NCBI GenBank assembly: GCA_016704535.1
Contig: JADIZZ010000002.1
Location: 372,001-436,000 of the forward strand
Reading direction: 5' to 3'
DNA length: 64,000 nt
Source of the DNA: Betaproteobacteria bacterium
GTDB taxonomy: Bacteria > Pseudomonadota > Gammaproteobacteria > Burkholderiales > Burkholderiaceae_C
The position numbers and the translations under genes are program-made. Position 1 is the first letter of the stretch, and each line of letters opens with the position of its first letter. The notes under the pieces were generated by a model. The model searched no databases. It was not told the origin of the DNA and worked only from the letters and a program-made list of their open reading frames with translations. Below are positions 32,232 through 40,688 of the stretch, piece by piece.

Positions 32232-32999
32232 TCAGTGGCGGCGCTGGGCCAGCAGCCAGGGCACCAGCGCGGGGTCGTCGTAGGCGGGGTTCCAGGCGTC
32301 GTGGCCGACACCCGGGTAGATGGTGAAAGTGACGCTGCCACCGCAGGCGCGCAGCGCGTCGACGCAGGCCTGCTGGCGGGCCAGCGGCACCACGGGGTCG
32401 GCGTCGCCATGGTAGGCGCGCACCGGCACCTGGCGTGCCTTGCAGACGGCGGCCGGGTCGCCATGGCCGCAGACGGGTGCGATGGCGGCCAGGTCGTCCG
32501 GGTAGGCGCTGGCCCAGCGCCAGACGGCATCGCCGCCCAGGCTCATGCCGGTGGCGGTGGTGCGCAAGGGGTCGATGCACCAGCGGGCGTGCAGCGCGGG
32601 CAGCAGCGCATGCAGCACGGCCGCGTCCCAGGGCTCATCCTCGTCGGCGGCGGCCTCGAGTTGGGGCGCACAGAGGATGAAGGGGTGGTCGCGCCCGGCC
32701 GCCGCGTGTTTCGGCAGGCCATGGAGCTTGACGCGCCCGAGGTCGCTGCCGCGCTCGCCCGAGCCGTGCAGGAAGACCACCAGTGGCCAGGCGCATGGCC
32801 CGTCGTCGTAGCCGCGCGGCAGCTGCAGCCAGGCGCGCAGCGGTGGTGCGAACCCCGGCAGCGACAGCGCGAAGGCTTCTCGACGCGGGGCGGAAGGCGT
32901 GTGGGCGCAGGCGGTCATGAGCAGGGGGGCGGCCAGGGCCGCGCGGCGGGTGAAGAGGCCGACGGGCCGCGTGGGCAGGGGGCGGCGCCTGGGGGTCAT
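32232..32999 (-). CDS. Exported alpha/beta-hydrolase esterase (PHB-depolymerase/LpqC-like)
   Basis: A 255-residue esterase. The N-terminus GLFTRRAALAAPLLMTAC reads as a signal with lipobox-like end. Catalytic features are the oxyanion strand VVFLHGSGERGSDLGRV, the nucleophile elbow TGMSLGGDAVWRWA, the Asp region AYHGDADPVVPL and the His in YPGVGHDAWNPAY. Such enzymes remove acyl groups from sugars or degrade polyesters. In this locus it could strip acyl substituents from imported or periplasmic glucans (inference). Its ATG overlaps the stop of the preceding 1,015-residue gene by four bases. Confidence 0.8.
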   Translation of the reverse strand: MTPRRRPLPTRPVGLFTRRAALAAPLLMTACAHTPSAPRREAFALSLPGFAPPLRAWLQLPRGYDDGPCAWPLVVFLHGSGERGSDLGRVKLHGLPKHAAAGRDHPFILCAPQLEAAADEDEPWDAAVLHALLPALHARWCIDPLRTTATGMSLGGDAVWRWASAYPDDLAAIAPVCGHGDPAAVCKARQVPVRAYHGDADPVVPLARQQACVDALRACGGSVTFTIYPGVGHDAWNPAYDDPALVPWLLAQRRH

Positions 33000-35900
33000 T
33001 CGTGCACCAGTTCAACCTGCACCGGCGCGGGCGGCAGCGCCAGTTCACGCCCCTGCCAGGCCAGCGTCTGGCTGCCGTGCAGCGCACGCGGCAGCGGCAG
33101 GCCTTCGGGCCAGCGCAGGCGCGTGCCGCCGGTCAAGCCGCTCAGTTTCGAAGGCAGCCCCAGCTGCCATCCGCCGGCCGTGCGCCGCAGCGACCAGTCC
33201 AGCCGGCCGTAGGGCGTGGACAGCCCGCGCAGCACCACGTCGCCCTGCTGCAGCCAGGCTGCCTTCAGCCCGGCGCCGAGCACCAGCGTGTGTTCGTTTT
33301 CGTCGTCGAAGGCCAGCAGGTCGAGCGCGCTGCGGATGTAGTCCGAAGACACCCAGGCGTGCGGCATGTCGCCCAGGAAGCGCGGCTCGCGCGCATCGGG
33401 CAGCACCACTTCGGCCCAATGGTTCCAACCGGCAGGGCGCTGGTCCCGGAAGAAGAAGTCGAGCATGGCGTGGGCGCGTGCCGGCTGGCCCAGGCGGGCG
33501 AGCGCGCCGACGGTGCGCAGCTCGTAAGGCGTGTAGTCCTTCCAGGCGCGTCTGCCCTCGGTGCGGGCACTCATCTCCTGCCAGTAGCGTTCGAAGGTGG
33601 CGTCCAGCCGGGCGCGCGACACGGCGGCCTGCGCGGGGTTCAGTGCCATCGTCGTCGAGGTGGCGTCGAAGTCGCCGCGGTCGGCGGCGCCGGCGATGAA
33701 GTCGATGTTCCAGTGCCGCGCCGTGGCTTCGATCGACGCAGCGAGTTCGCGCTCGAACCCGTCGCGCCAGCCTGCCCAGCGCGTGGCCTCTGCGGCGTGG
33801 CCGCCGCGCTGTGCAAGCTGCACCGCGTCCTTGTAGCCGCGCAGGGCCCAGAAGTCGTCCCAGTAGGAGTACGCGGGCTTGTCGCTGTAGCCCTCGTGGC
33901 TGATGGAAGGCGGCATGAGGCCGAAGTAGTGCGCACGTTCGGGCGTGCGGTTGGCGGCCGTGCGCTCGCTCTGGCGCAGCGCCTCCATCCACGCCGTCAC
34001 GCGCTGCACGGTGGGCCAGTGCTTCGCGGCCCAGCCCGCGTCGCCGGTGTGGCGCAGCACCTCGGCCACGGCGTAGAGGTACTGGCCGTGGCTGTCGTTT
34101 TCGACCACCGGGTCGGCGCCACGCTGGTCGACGCAGCACGGCACCTTGCCGCTGTCGAACACGAAGCCGGCGTACCAGTCGGTGAACTCGCGCGCGGCGT
34201 CCACTTCGCCCAGGCGCAGCAGGCCGGCGACCATCATCGCGCCGTCGCGTATCCAGGTGCGGGCGTAGCTGCGTGTGCCGGGGCGCAGTGCCGGGCCGTC
34301 GCGCGACATCAGCATGTGGGCCAGCGAGGTGGCCAGCGTGTCGGCGATGCGCGCGCCGTCGCCGGGCAGCTGAAGCGTGACGCGGCCGAGGCGTTCGCGC
34401 CAGTGCGCGGCGGCGGCATCGAAGCGGGCCTGCAGCTGTGCGGGCGTCACCGCGGCGACGGGCTCGGCGCCGAGCGGCGCGATCAAACCCACCGTCTGCG
34501 ACGCGCCAGGGGCCAGCGTGAACGTCCATTGCAGCAGCGCCGAGGCGTGGGCCTGCGGGTCACGCAGATCGAGCGTCGTCGTCGCCGGCCGCTGCGCGGC
34601 CTGCAGTGCCCCGTGGCCGACACCACCGTCGAAGGGCAAGGCGCCCACGGCTTGCGGCACGACCGTGAAACGCAGCGGCGGTCGGCCGTCGGCGGCCAGG
34701 CCCTGCCCGCCCCAACGCAGCGTCTGCACCCGGCTCGCACCGCCCGGCGTCGACAGGAACTGCTGTGGCGGGTTCACCTGCCACGGCCGCAGCGTGAGTT
34801 GCAGCGTCAGGCGCTGCGCTCGCGTGCTGCGGTTGTGCAGCGTGTAGCGGCCCAGCAGCTGAGGTGCCTCGCGCGTACCGTCGGCGGCAGCCTCGACATC
34901 GAGCCCGAATGCCGCGTGTGTCCATTGCACAGCAGGCAGTGGCAGACGGCCTTCGCGCAGCGTGTGGGTGGTCTTGACGTCGGCCCAGGTGACACGCGTG
35001 CCATCGTCCCCGATGACCGTGGGTTCGAGGCTGTAGCCGCCGCGGCCGACTTCCAGCGCGCCGTCTTCGCTGAGCAGCGCGCTGCGCTGGCCGCCGCCGT
35101 CCACGCCCACCAGCGTCCAGTAGTTCTGCTGGCCGAGGAAGGCGCGCGGCAGTTCGCCGCGCGGCGCGTCGGCGGCCAGCGTGGCGAGCACGCAGTTGAA
35201 GTCGGGCCAGTCGGCGGCGCTCTTCAGCGTGAGCTGCGGGCGGGCGCTGCCGCGACGCGGTGCCACGCGCAGATGGCGCGCCTCGCTCTCGGGCAGGAAG
35301 AGCGCGTCCAGGCCGCCGTCGCTGCCGCGCACGCGGCGCAGCGTGCGCCAGGCGCGGCCGTCGTCGCTGGCCTGCAGGTCGTAGTCGAGGCCCTGCGCAC
35401 CGGCCGGCCATTGCAGCGCCACGCCATTGAATTCACGCGGCAGGCCGAAGTCGAAGGCCGTTCGGCCAGCGGTCGACGTCACGCGCGCTTCGGGCCATGG
35501 CTGCGGGTCGGGCGCCCGTTCCTGCAATCGCAGCCTGGCCACGCACAGCGCACCCTTGCCGCCGTCGCGCCCGGCGGCGATGACGAATTCGACGAACTGC
35601 GTCTGGCGCAGCGACTTGTCTGCCGCCGGCCCCCACGCGAACTGGACGTGCCGGCTGCGGAACTTGGTCTCTGCAAGCCTGACCGGAAGCGCCGTGTTCG
35701 GCCGGTTCACCCACCAGACGTTGTCGCCGCTGGCGTCGACGAGCTTGAACTGCAGGTCGTTGGTGGCGCCGCCACCCTTCAGTTGGGCGGTGAGGTCGAA
35801 ACGTGCCGGCCAGTGCATCGGCAGCGCGCGGCGCATCACCGCGTAGCCCGAGACACCGGCGAAGTCGTAGTCCAGGCACAGGCTGCCGTCCGTGTCGCGC

Positions 35901-36043
35901 CGCAGGCTGGCGCGCACCTGGTCGGAGGCGCTGGCCTGCCAGGCGGCGGTGTCGCGGAAGTCGTCGAGGACTTCGCTGCGCAAGGGGGCGGCCTGCACGG
36001 CCATGGCCGCCAGCGTCGTGGTCAGGAGCCCTGCGAACTTCAC
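32996..36043 (-). CDS. Large exported protein with alpha/alpha-barrel-like C-terminal half, function unassigned
   Basis: A 1,015-residue protein with a signal peptide (MKFAGLLTTTLAAMAVQAA, GTG start 36043 overlapping the permease stop). Residues ~20-170 look like a carbohydrate-binding beta-sandwich, ~180-280 like an F5/8 (discoidin) domain (FDFGLPREFNGVALQW, LDYDLQASDDGRAWRTLRRV), then a beta-sandwich with YTLHNRSTRAQRLTLQLTLRPW. From ~600 an alpha/alpha-toroid-like region follows, with RSYARTWIRDGAMMVAGLLR, VPCCVDQRGADPVVENDSHG, SYWDDFWALRGYKDA and PYELRTVGALARLG. The WIRDGA and ENDSHG segments resemble catalytic faces of GH15/GH94-like barrels. I cannot give a GH family. Its position suggests action on beta-glucans in the periplasm or on the cell surface. 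Confidence 0.7.
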   Translation of the reverse strand: MKFAGLLTTTLAAMAVQAAPLRSEVLDDFRDTAAWQASASDQVRASLRRDTDGSLCLDYDFAGVSGYAVMRRALPMHWPARFDLTAQLKGGGATNDLQFKLVDASGDNVWWVNRPNTALPVRLAETKFRSRHVQFAWGPAADKSLRQTQFVEFVIAAGRDGGKGALCVARLRLQERAPDPQPWPEARVTSTAGRTAFDFGLPREFNGVALQWPAGAQGLDYDLQASDDGRAWRTLRRVRGSDGGLDALFLPESEARHLRVAPRRGSARPQLTLKSAADWPDFNCVLATLAADAPRGELPRAFLGQQNYWTLVGVDGGGQRSALLSEDGALEVGRGGYSLEPTVIGDDGTRVTWADVKTTHTLREGRLPLPAVQWTHAAFGLDVEAAADGTREAPQLLGRYTLHNRSTRAQRLTLQLTLRPWQVNPPQQFLSTPGGASRVQTLRWGGQGLAADGRPPLRFTVVPQAVGALPFDGGVGHGALQAAQRPATTTLDLRDPQAHASALLQWTFTLAPGASQTVGLIAPLGAEPVAAVTPAQLQARFDAAAAHWRERLGRVTLQLPGDGARIADTLATSLAHMLMSRDGPALRPGTRSYARTWIRDGAMMVAGLLRLGEVDAAREFTDWYAGFVFDSGKVPCCVDQRGADPVVENDSHGQYLYAVAEVLRHTGDAGWAAKHWPTVQRVTAWMEALRQSERTAANRTPERAHYFGLMPPSISHEGYSDKPAYSYWDDFWALRGYKDAVQLAQRGGHAAEATRWAGWRDGFERELAASIEATARHWNIDFIAGAADRGDFDATSTTMALNPAQAAVSRARLDATFERYWQEMSARTEGRRAWKDYTPYELRTVGALARLGQPARAHAMLDFFFRDQRPAGWNHWAEVVLPDAREPRFLGDMPHAWVSSDYIRSALDLLAFDDENEHTLVLGAGLKAAWLQQGDVVLRGLSTPYGRLDWSLRRTAGGWQLGLPSKLSGLTGGTRLRWPEGLPLPRALHGSQTLAWQGRELALPPAPVQVELVHE

Positions 36044-36858
36044 TTCACGGACCCCATCAACAGGCCCTTCATGTAGTGCCGCTGCAGCACCAGGAAGAGC
36101 AGCAGCACCGGCAGCACGGTCAGCACCGAGCCGGCCATCATCAGTTCCGTGTCCTGCACGTGTTCGCGGCTCAGGCCCGCCAGCGCCACCGGCAAGGTCT
36201 GCAGCTCGCGGTCGGTCAGCACGATCAGCGGCCACATGAAGTCGTTCCAGCTGCCCAGGAAGACCAGCACCGCCAGCGTCACGACGATGGGCTTGAGCAG
36301 CGGCAGCACGATGCGCAGGAAGATCTGGCCCTCGTTGGCGCCGTCCAGCCGTGCGGCCTCGAGCAGGTCGTCCGGGATGCCCTGCGCGTACTGGCGCACG
36401 AGGAAGATGCCGAAAACGCCGGCCAGCCACGGCACCAGCGCGCCGGCGAAGGTGTTCACCAGGCCCATCTGCTTGAGCATCAGGAAGAGCGGCATCATCG
36501 CCACTTGCCCTGGGATGACGAGTGCGGCCAGCAGCGTGCGGAAGATCAGCTCGCGGCCCTTGAACTTCAGCTTGGCGAACGCATAGCCTGCACTCAGGTT
36601 GAAGGCCAGCGACAGCATCGTGGCGGCCACGCTGATGAGCAGGCTGTTCAGCGCCTGCCGCCCCAGCCCCTGGGTGCCGAAGAGCGCGCGGTAATGCTCC
36701 AGCGTCGGCGCGGCCGGCAACAGCGGCGGCGGAAAGGTGCTGGCCTCTCCCGGTGCCATCAGGCTGGCCGAAAGCATCCACACCAGAGGAAAGATCGTCA
36801 GCGCCGACAGGATCGCCAGCGAGCCGTTGACCATCAAGGCGCCGCTGTCGAGCTTCAT
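36040..36858 (-). CDS. Carbohydrate ABC transporter permease (MalG type)
   Basis: A 272-residue CUT1-family permease with six membrane segments. The EAA coupling motif is at DDLLEAARLDGANEGQIFLRIVLPLLKP, followed by FLGSWNDFMWPLIVL, the usual MalG block. Start ATG 36858 overlaps the stop of the upstream permease by four bases, and its own stop overlaps the GTG of the next gene. Together with the partner permease and binding protein it would import oligosaccharides. No ATPase gene is present in the locus. Confidence 0.93.
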   Translation of the reverse strand: MKLDSGALMVNGSLAILSALTIFPLVWMLSASLMAPGEASTFPPPLLPAAPTLEHYRALFGTQGLGRQALNSLLISVAATMLSLAFNLSAGYAFAKLKFKGRELIFRTLLAALVIPGQVAMMPLFLMLKQMGLVNTFAGALVPWLAGVFGIFLVRQYAQGIPDDLLEAARLDGANEGQIFLRIVLPLLKPIVVTLAVLVFLGSWNDFMWPLIVLTDRELQTLPVALAGLSREHVQDTELMMAGSVLTVLPVLLLFLVLQRHYMKGLLMGSVK

Positions 36859-37733
36859 TGGGCCGCCCTCTTCGACGCCCACAGCTGCAGCATCGTGATC
36901 GCGAACATGATCACGAAGAGCACGAAGGCCACCGCCGACGCGCTGCCCAGGCTCCACCACTTGAAGCCCTCTTCGTACATCAGGTAGAGCACCGTCACCG
37001 TGCGCTGCGCCGGCCCGCCCTGCGTCATCACGTAGGGCTCGGCGAAGAGCTGGAAGTGGCCGGCCATCGTGAGGATGCCCACCACCAGCAGCAGCGGCGC
37101 CAGGCCCGGCAGCGTGATGTGGCGGAAGAGCGCCCAGCGCTTGGCGCCGTCGAGCCGCGCGGCTTCGTAGAGGTCTTCGGGGATGGCCTGCAGCCCGGCC
37201 AGCAGGATGACCATGTTGTAGCCGAAGTTCTTCCACACGCTCAGCAGCACGATGGCCGGCATCGCCCATTGCGGGTCGCCCAGCCAGTCGATGGGCGTGA
37301 TGCCGACCTGCGCCAGCGCGTGGTTGATGAGACCGTAGCGCGTGTGGAAGAGGTAGCGCCAGACGACGGCCACCGCCACCAGCGTGGTGACCACCGGCGC
37401 GAACAGCGCGGTGCGGAAGAAGCCCTGGAAGCGTGCCACCTTCGAGTGCAGCAGCAGCGCGGTGCCCAGCGACGCGCCGATCGACAGCGGCACGCCGATG
37501 ACGACGAAGATCACCGTGTTCCACAGCGCCTGCCAGAAGAGCGGGCGCTGCAGTAGCGCGGTGTAGTTGTCCAGGCCGACGAAGCGTAGGTTGGCCAGAT
37601 CCGCCAGCGCGTAGATGTCGAAGTCAGTCAGGCTCATCAGCAGCGCCGCGGCTACCGGCACGGCGAAGAAGATGCCGATGGCGATGAGCGCGGGGCCGAC
37701 GAAGATCCAGGCGGCGAGGCTGCGTGTCTTCAT
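36855..37733 (-). CDS. Carbohydrate ABC transporter permease (MalF/UgpA type)
   Basis: A 292-residue CUT1-family permease. MKTRSLAAWIFVGPALIAIGIFFAVPVAAALLMSLTDF is the typical start, and the EAA loop is at EDLYEAARLDGAKRWALFRHITLPGLAP. ATG 37733 lies 4 bp after the binding-protein stop, so the upstream open frame is ignored. Heterodimeric partner of the next permease in sugar uptake. Confidence 0.93.
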   Translation of the reverse strand: MKTRSLAAWIFVGPALIAIGIFFAVPVAAALLMSLTDFDIYALADLANLRFVGLDNYTALLQRPLFWQALWNTVIFVVIGVPLSIGASLGTALLLHSKVARFQGFFRTALFAPVVTTLVAVAVVWRYLFHTRYGLINHALAQVGITPIDWLGDPQWAMPAIVLLSVWKNFGYNMVILLAGLQAIPEDLYEAARLDGAKRWALFRHITLPGLAPLLLVVGILTMAGHFQLFAEPYVMTQGGPAQRTVTVLYLMYEEGFKWWSLGSASAVAFVLFVIMFAITMLQLWASKRAAQ

Positions 37734-37737
37734 CGGT

Positions 37738-39153
37738 TCAGACGCTCTGCCGCGCCAGCATCCAGCGGCGCTTTTCCAGCATGCGGTCCGCGCGACGGTC
37801 CATCTCGGCCGGCATCGCATCGGCCTTCAGGTCGCCGTGCACGACCTGCTCGAGCACGACGCGCAGCTCGGTGGCGATGCGTTCCCACTCGGGCACCTGC
37901 GGCACCGGGCGCACACGCTCCAGCTGCTGGCGGAAGGCCAGGCTCGGCACGTCGGCCATCAGTGCGGGTTCGGCCCAGGCGCTTCGCCGCGGCGGCAGGT
38001 TGCCGGTGAGGGCGCGGAAACGCTGCTGCACGGTGGGGCGTGACAGGTAGCTGACCAGCGCCCAGGCCTCGGCTTGGCGCTGCGAGCGCTTGAACACCGC
38101 CAGGCTGCTGCCCCCGGCTACGCTGGCGCCGGGGCCGTTCGGCCCGGGCAGCGGCGCGGTGGCCCAGGAGTTCTGCAGCGCCGCGGGCAGGCGGCGGCGG
38201 AACTCGCCGATGTTCCACGGCCCCGTGATGTAGAAGCTGAAGTAACCGCGCGCAAACTCGTTCCAGACGTTGGCGATCTCGTTGCTCGATGCCGGCGGCG
38301 CCAGCTTGTCCGCGTACATCGAGAGGTAGAAGTCCAGCGTGCGGCGGAAGCCCTCGCCGCGGAAGTTGCCGTAGCGCCCGCCGTCGCGCAGCAGCGGCTC
38401 GCCGCTCTGCAGCGCCAGCGCCACCAGCGGGTCGTATTCGTTCAGCGGCAGCAGCAGCGCGAACTTGTCGGGGCCCACCACGCGCTTGACGGCGCGCAGC
38501 TGCTCGTGCCAGGCCGGCCAGCTTTCGGCCACGCGGTCGAAGCCGGCCTGCTGCAGCAGGTCGCGGCGGTAGAAGAGCAGCCGCGTGTCGACGTACCAGG
38601 GCAGGCCGTAGACGCGCCCTTCGATGCGGTTGGTGGCCCAGATGCCTTCGAAGTAATCGGCCACCTCGAACTCGGGCGTGGCGGCGATGCGTTCGTCCAG
38701 CGGCACCAGTGCACCGAGCGCGACGAACTCGGGCAGCCAGGTGTTGCCCAGCTGCGCGATGTCGGGCGTGGCGTCGCCGGCAAAGGCCGTCAGCAGCTTC
38801 TCGTGCGCGGCGCTCCAGGGCAGCTGCTCGACCGCGACGCGGATGTCCGGGCGCTCCCGCTTGAAACCGGCCAGCAGTTCGCTCACCACCTCGCCTTCGC
38901 GCCCCATCGCCCAGAAGCGCAGCGTGCCTTCGCGGTGCGGCGCGCAGGCCGGCACGCCCAGCGCCACGGCCGCACTCGCGCCGGCCGCCTTCAGCCAGCG
39001 GCGGCGGGGCCAGTCGACTGGCGGCCTGTTCTCAGTCCGGGTGTCAATGCTGTCGCGCGGGAAGGGGGGGGGCGCGGGGGCGGCCGGCGGGAAGCGAGCC
39101 GTCACGCGTGGCGAGCATCGCAGGCGGCGGCCCGGGTTGCGCAGCAGGTTCAT
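37738..39153 (-). CDS. Carbohydrate ABC transporter substrate-binding protein
   Basis: A 471-residue extracellular solute-binding protein of family 1. TLRFWAMGREGEVVSELLAGFKRERPDIRVAVEQLPWSAAHEKLLTAFAGDATPDIAQLGNTWLPEF is the classic first lobe, and YFSFYITGPWNIGEFRRRLP the hinge/second-lobe motif. The Tat-like signal WPRRRWLKAAGASAAVALGVPAC begins only around residue 48, after an odd Pro-rich leader that includes a run of nine C on the coding strand (39064-39072). No better start is seen between that run and the signal. ATG 39153 is 8 bp after the endo-glucanase stop. The ligand is probably a beta-linked gluco-oligosaccharide. Confidence 0.88.
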   Translation of the reverse strand: MNLLRNPGRRLRCSPRVTARFPPAAPAPPPFPRDSIDTRTENRPPVDWPRRRWLKAAGASAAVALGVPACAPHREGTLRFWAMGREGEVVSELLAGFKRERPDIRVAVEQLPWSAAHEKLLTAFAGDATPDIAQLGNTWLPEFVALGALVPLDERIAATPEFEVADYFEGIWATNRIEGRVYGLPWYVDTRLLFYRRDLLQQAGFDRVAESWPAWHEQLRAVKRVVGPDKFALLLPLNEYDPLVALALQSGEPLLRDGGRYGNFRGEGFRRTLDFYLSMYADKLAPPASSNEIANVWNEFARGYFSFYITGPWNIGEFRRRLPAALQNSWATAPLPGPNGPGASVAGGSSLAVFKRSQRQAEAWALVSYLSRPTVQQRFRALTGNLPPRRSAWAEPALMADVPSLAFRQQLERVRPVPQVPEWERIATELRVVLEQVVHGDLKADAMPAEMDRRADRMLEKRRWMLARQSV

Positions 39154-39161
39154 GCACGCCT

Positions 39162-40598
39162 TCAGCCCAGCCAGCCGCCGCGGAAGCCCGCGCGCTGCAG
39201 GCCGCGCACCAGCCAGGGCTGGCCGCGCATCGTGCGCCACACCGCGCCGTCGCGGTGGTTGGCCAGCATCAGCAGCAGCGGGCCGACCTCGATGCCGAGG
39301 TAGTCGCTGTCGACCCAGCCGAAACCCGGCACCACGCGGCCGTGCGTGAGCTTGACGTCGGTGTAGGTGAAGCTCTCGTTGAAGGCAACGAAGCCGTACT
39401 TGCCGTAGATGTGCTCGCCGTGGCGCGCGTGCATCGTGGCCAGCGCGGGTGCCACGATCTCGGGTGCGAACGGCAGCGACGAGCCCGCGCCGTAGGGCGC
39501 GATGGTGCCGTCGTCGTAGTGCGCCGCACCGCCCATGCCGCGGCCGGCGTAGCTGATGAACTTGCGCTTCTTGCCGCCGAACTCGCGTTCGACATCGGCC
39601 GGCCCGTCGCAGGCCGTCACGCCCCAGACGTCGCGGCCGTAGCCGGCCCAACCCTCGGGGTTGGCAATGGCGTAGGCCTGCTGCGCGTAGGTGGCGCGGC
39701 GGCTGTTCTCGAAGTAGTCCAGGCCACGTGCGCGAAGGTAGTCGTCGGCCAGGCCGCGGAAGTCGACCCAGGCGTGCGTGAACTGGTGGCCGAAGAAGGG
39801 CGGGAAGCGCAGGTAGGTCTGGCCGTACTCGCTGCCCCAGTCGCGGCCGTAGGTGCTGGTCCACGCGTCCCAGGCCTCGGGGCCCACCGGGTGCGTGGGT
39901 GAACCCAGCGCCAGCAGGTAGACCAGCATGGCCTCGTTGTAGCCCTTCCAGTCGCTGCTGATGTGGCCGCTCTCGGGATGCCAGCCGTGGCCGATGGAGG
40001 GTGGCCGCACCTGCGCCCAGGGCCACTCCACGCGGGCATAGATCTCGTCGGCCAGGCGGCGCAGTTCGGTCTCGGCGCTGTCGGCACCGTCGAAGAAGGC
40101 CCGGGCGTGCAGTGCGCCGGCCAGCAGCAGTGCGGTGTCCACGGTCGACAGCTCGGTGGTGCCGAAGCGGTGGCCCGTCTGCATGTCGAGGAAGTGATAG
40201 AAGAAGCCCTTGTGGCCCGTCACGCCCCGCGCCTGCGGGCCCTGCGGCGCGCCGTGGAAGAAGCGCAGCGTGGTCAGCGTCCGGTCGCGGGCTTGTGCCC
40301 GCGTGATCCAGCCGCGCGCCACGCCGATGGGGTAGGCGCTGAGCGCAAAACCCACCGCCGCCACGCTGGCGAAGGACGGTGCGGGCCAGCGGTCGGGCAC
40401 CAGGCCGTTGGCCGTGTTGGTGGTGTCCCAGAAGTAATCGAAGCTGCGGCGTTCCAGGTCGGCCAGCAGCGCCGCGGCTTCGTCGCTGGCGGGTGCGGGC
40501 GGACCCGAGGTCTGGCAGCCGCCGGTGCTCAAGCCCGCGGCCAGCGCCCCGGCCCAGACCAGCAGGCCGCGGCGTGTGATGTCGAAGTCGGGTGTCAT
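39162..40598 (-). CDS. GH144-type endo-beta-1,2-glucanase candidate (glycoamylase-domain lipoprotein)
   Basis: A 478-residue exported protein with a Tat-like lipoprotein signal (DITRRGLLVWAGALAAGLSTGGC). The mature part is the glycoamylase-domain fold (PF10091 type): LERRSFDYFWDTTNTANGLVPDRWP, ARGVTGHKGFFYHFLDMQTGHR, ELSTVDTALLLAGAL, GHISSDWKGYNEAMLVYLL, FFGHQFTHAWVDFRG and ENSRRATYAQQAYAIANP. GH144 members with this fold hydrolyse linear beta-1,2-glucan to sophoro-oligosaccharides outside the inner membrane. Assignment to beta-1,2 linkage rests on fold plus the GH94 gene in the same operon. ATG 40598 is chosen because it starts the signal; the TonB receptor gene lies 90 bp upstream. Confidence 0.8.
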   Translation of the reverse strand: MTPDFDITRRGLLVWAGALAAGLSTGGCQTSGPPAPASDEAAALLADLERRSFDYFWDTTNTANGLVPDRWPAPSFASVAAVGFALSAYPIGVARGWITRAQARDRTLTTLRFFHGAPQGPQARGVTGHKGFFYHFLDMQTGHRFGTTELSTVDTALLLAGALHARAFFDGADSAETELRRLADEIYARVEWPWAQVRPPSIGHGWHPESGHISSDWKGYNEAMLVYLLALGSPTHPVGPEAWDAWTSTYGRDWGSEYGQTYLRFPPFFGHQFTHAWVDFRGLADDYLRARGLDYFENSRRATYAQQAYAIANPEGWAGYGRDVWGVTACDGPADVEREFGGKKRKFISYAGRGMGGAAHYDDGTIAPYGAGSSLPFAPEIVAPALATMHARHGEHIYGKYGFVAFNESFTYTDVKLTHGRVVPGFGWVDSDYLGIEVGPLLLMLANHRDGAVWRTMRGQPWLVRGLQRAGFRGGWLG

Positions 40599-40688
40599 GC
40601 GGCGGCGTCGCGTCGTTGGCAAAGGCGCGGCCCGCACACCGGAAGCTCGAGGCTTCCGGGGCCGGCACGCCGGGGGGTCAGCGGTGAC

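Noticed and set aside
33002..36076. Plus-strand frame of 1,024 codons opposite the large exported protein
   Set aside because: Antisense shadow; it has no family motif and opposes a signal-peptide-bearing gene linked by overlaps to its neighbours.
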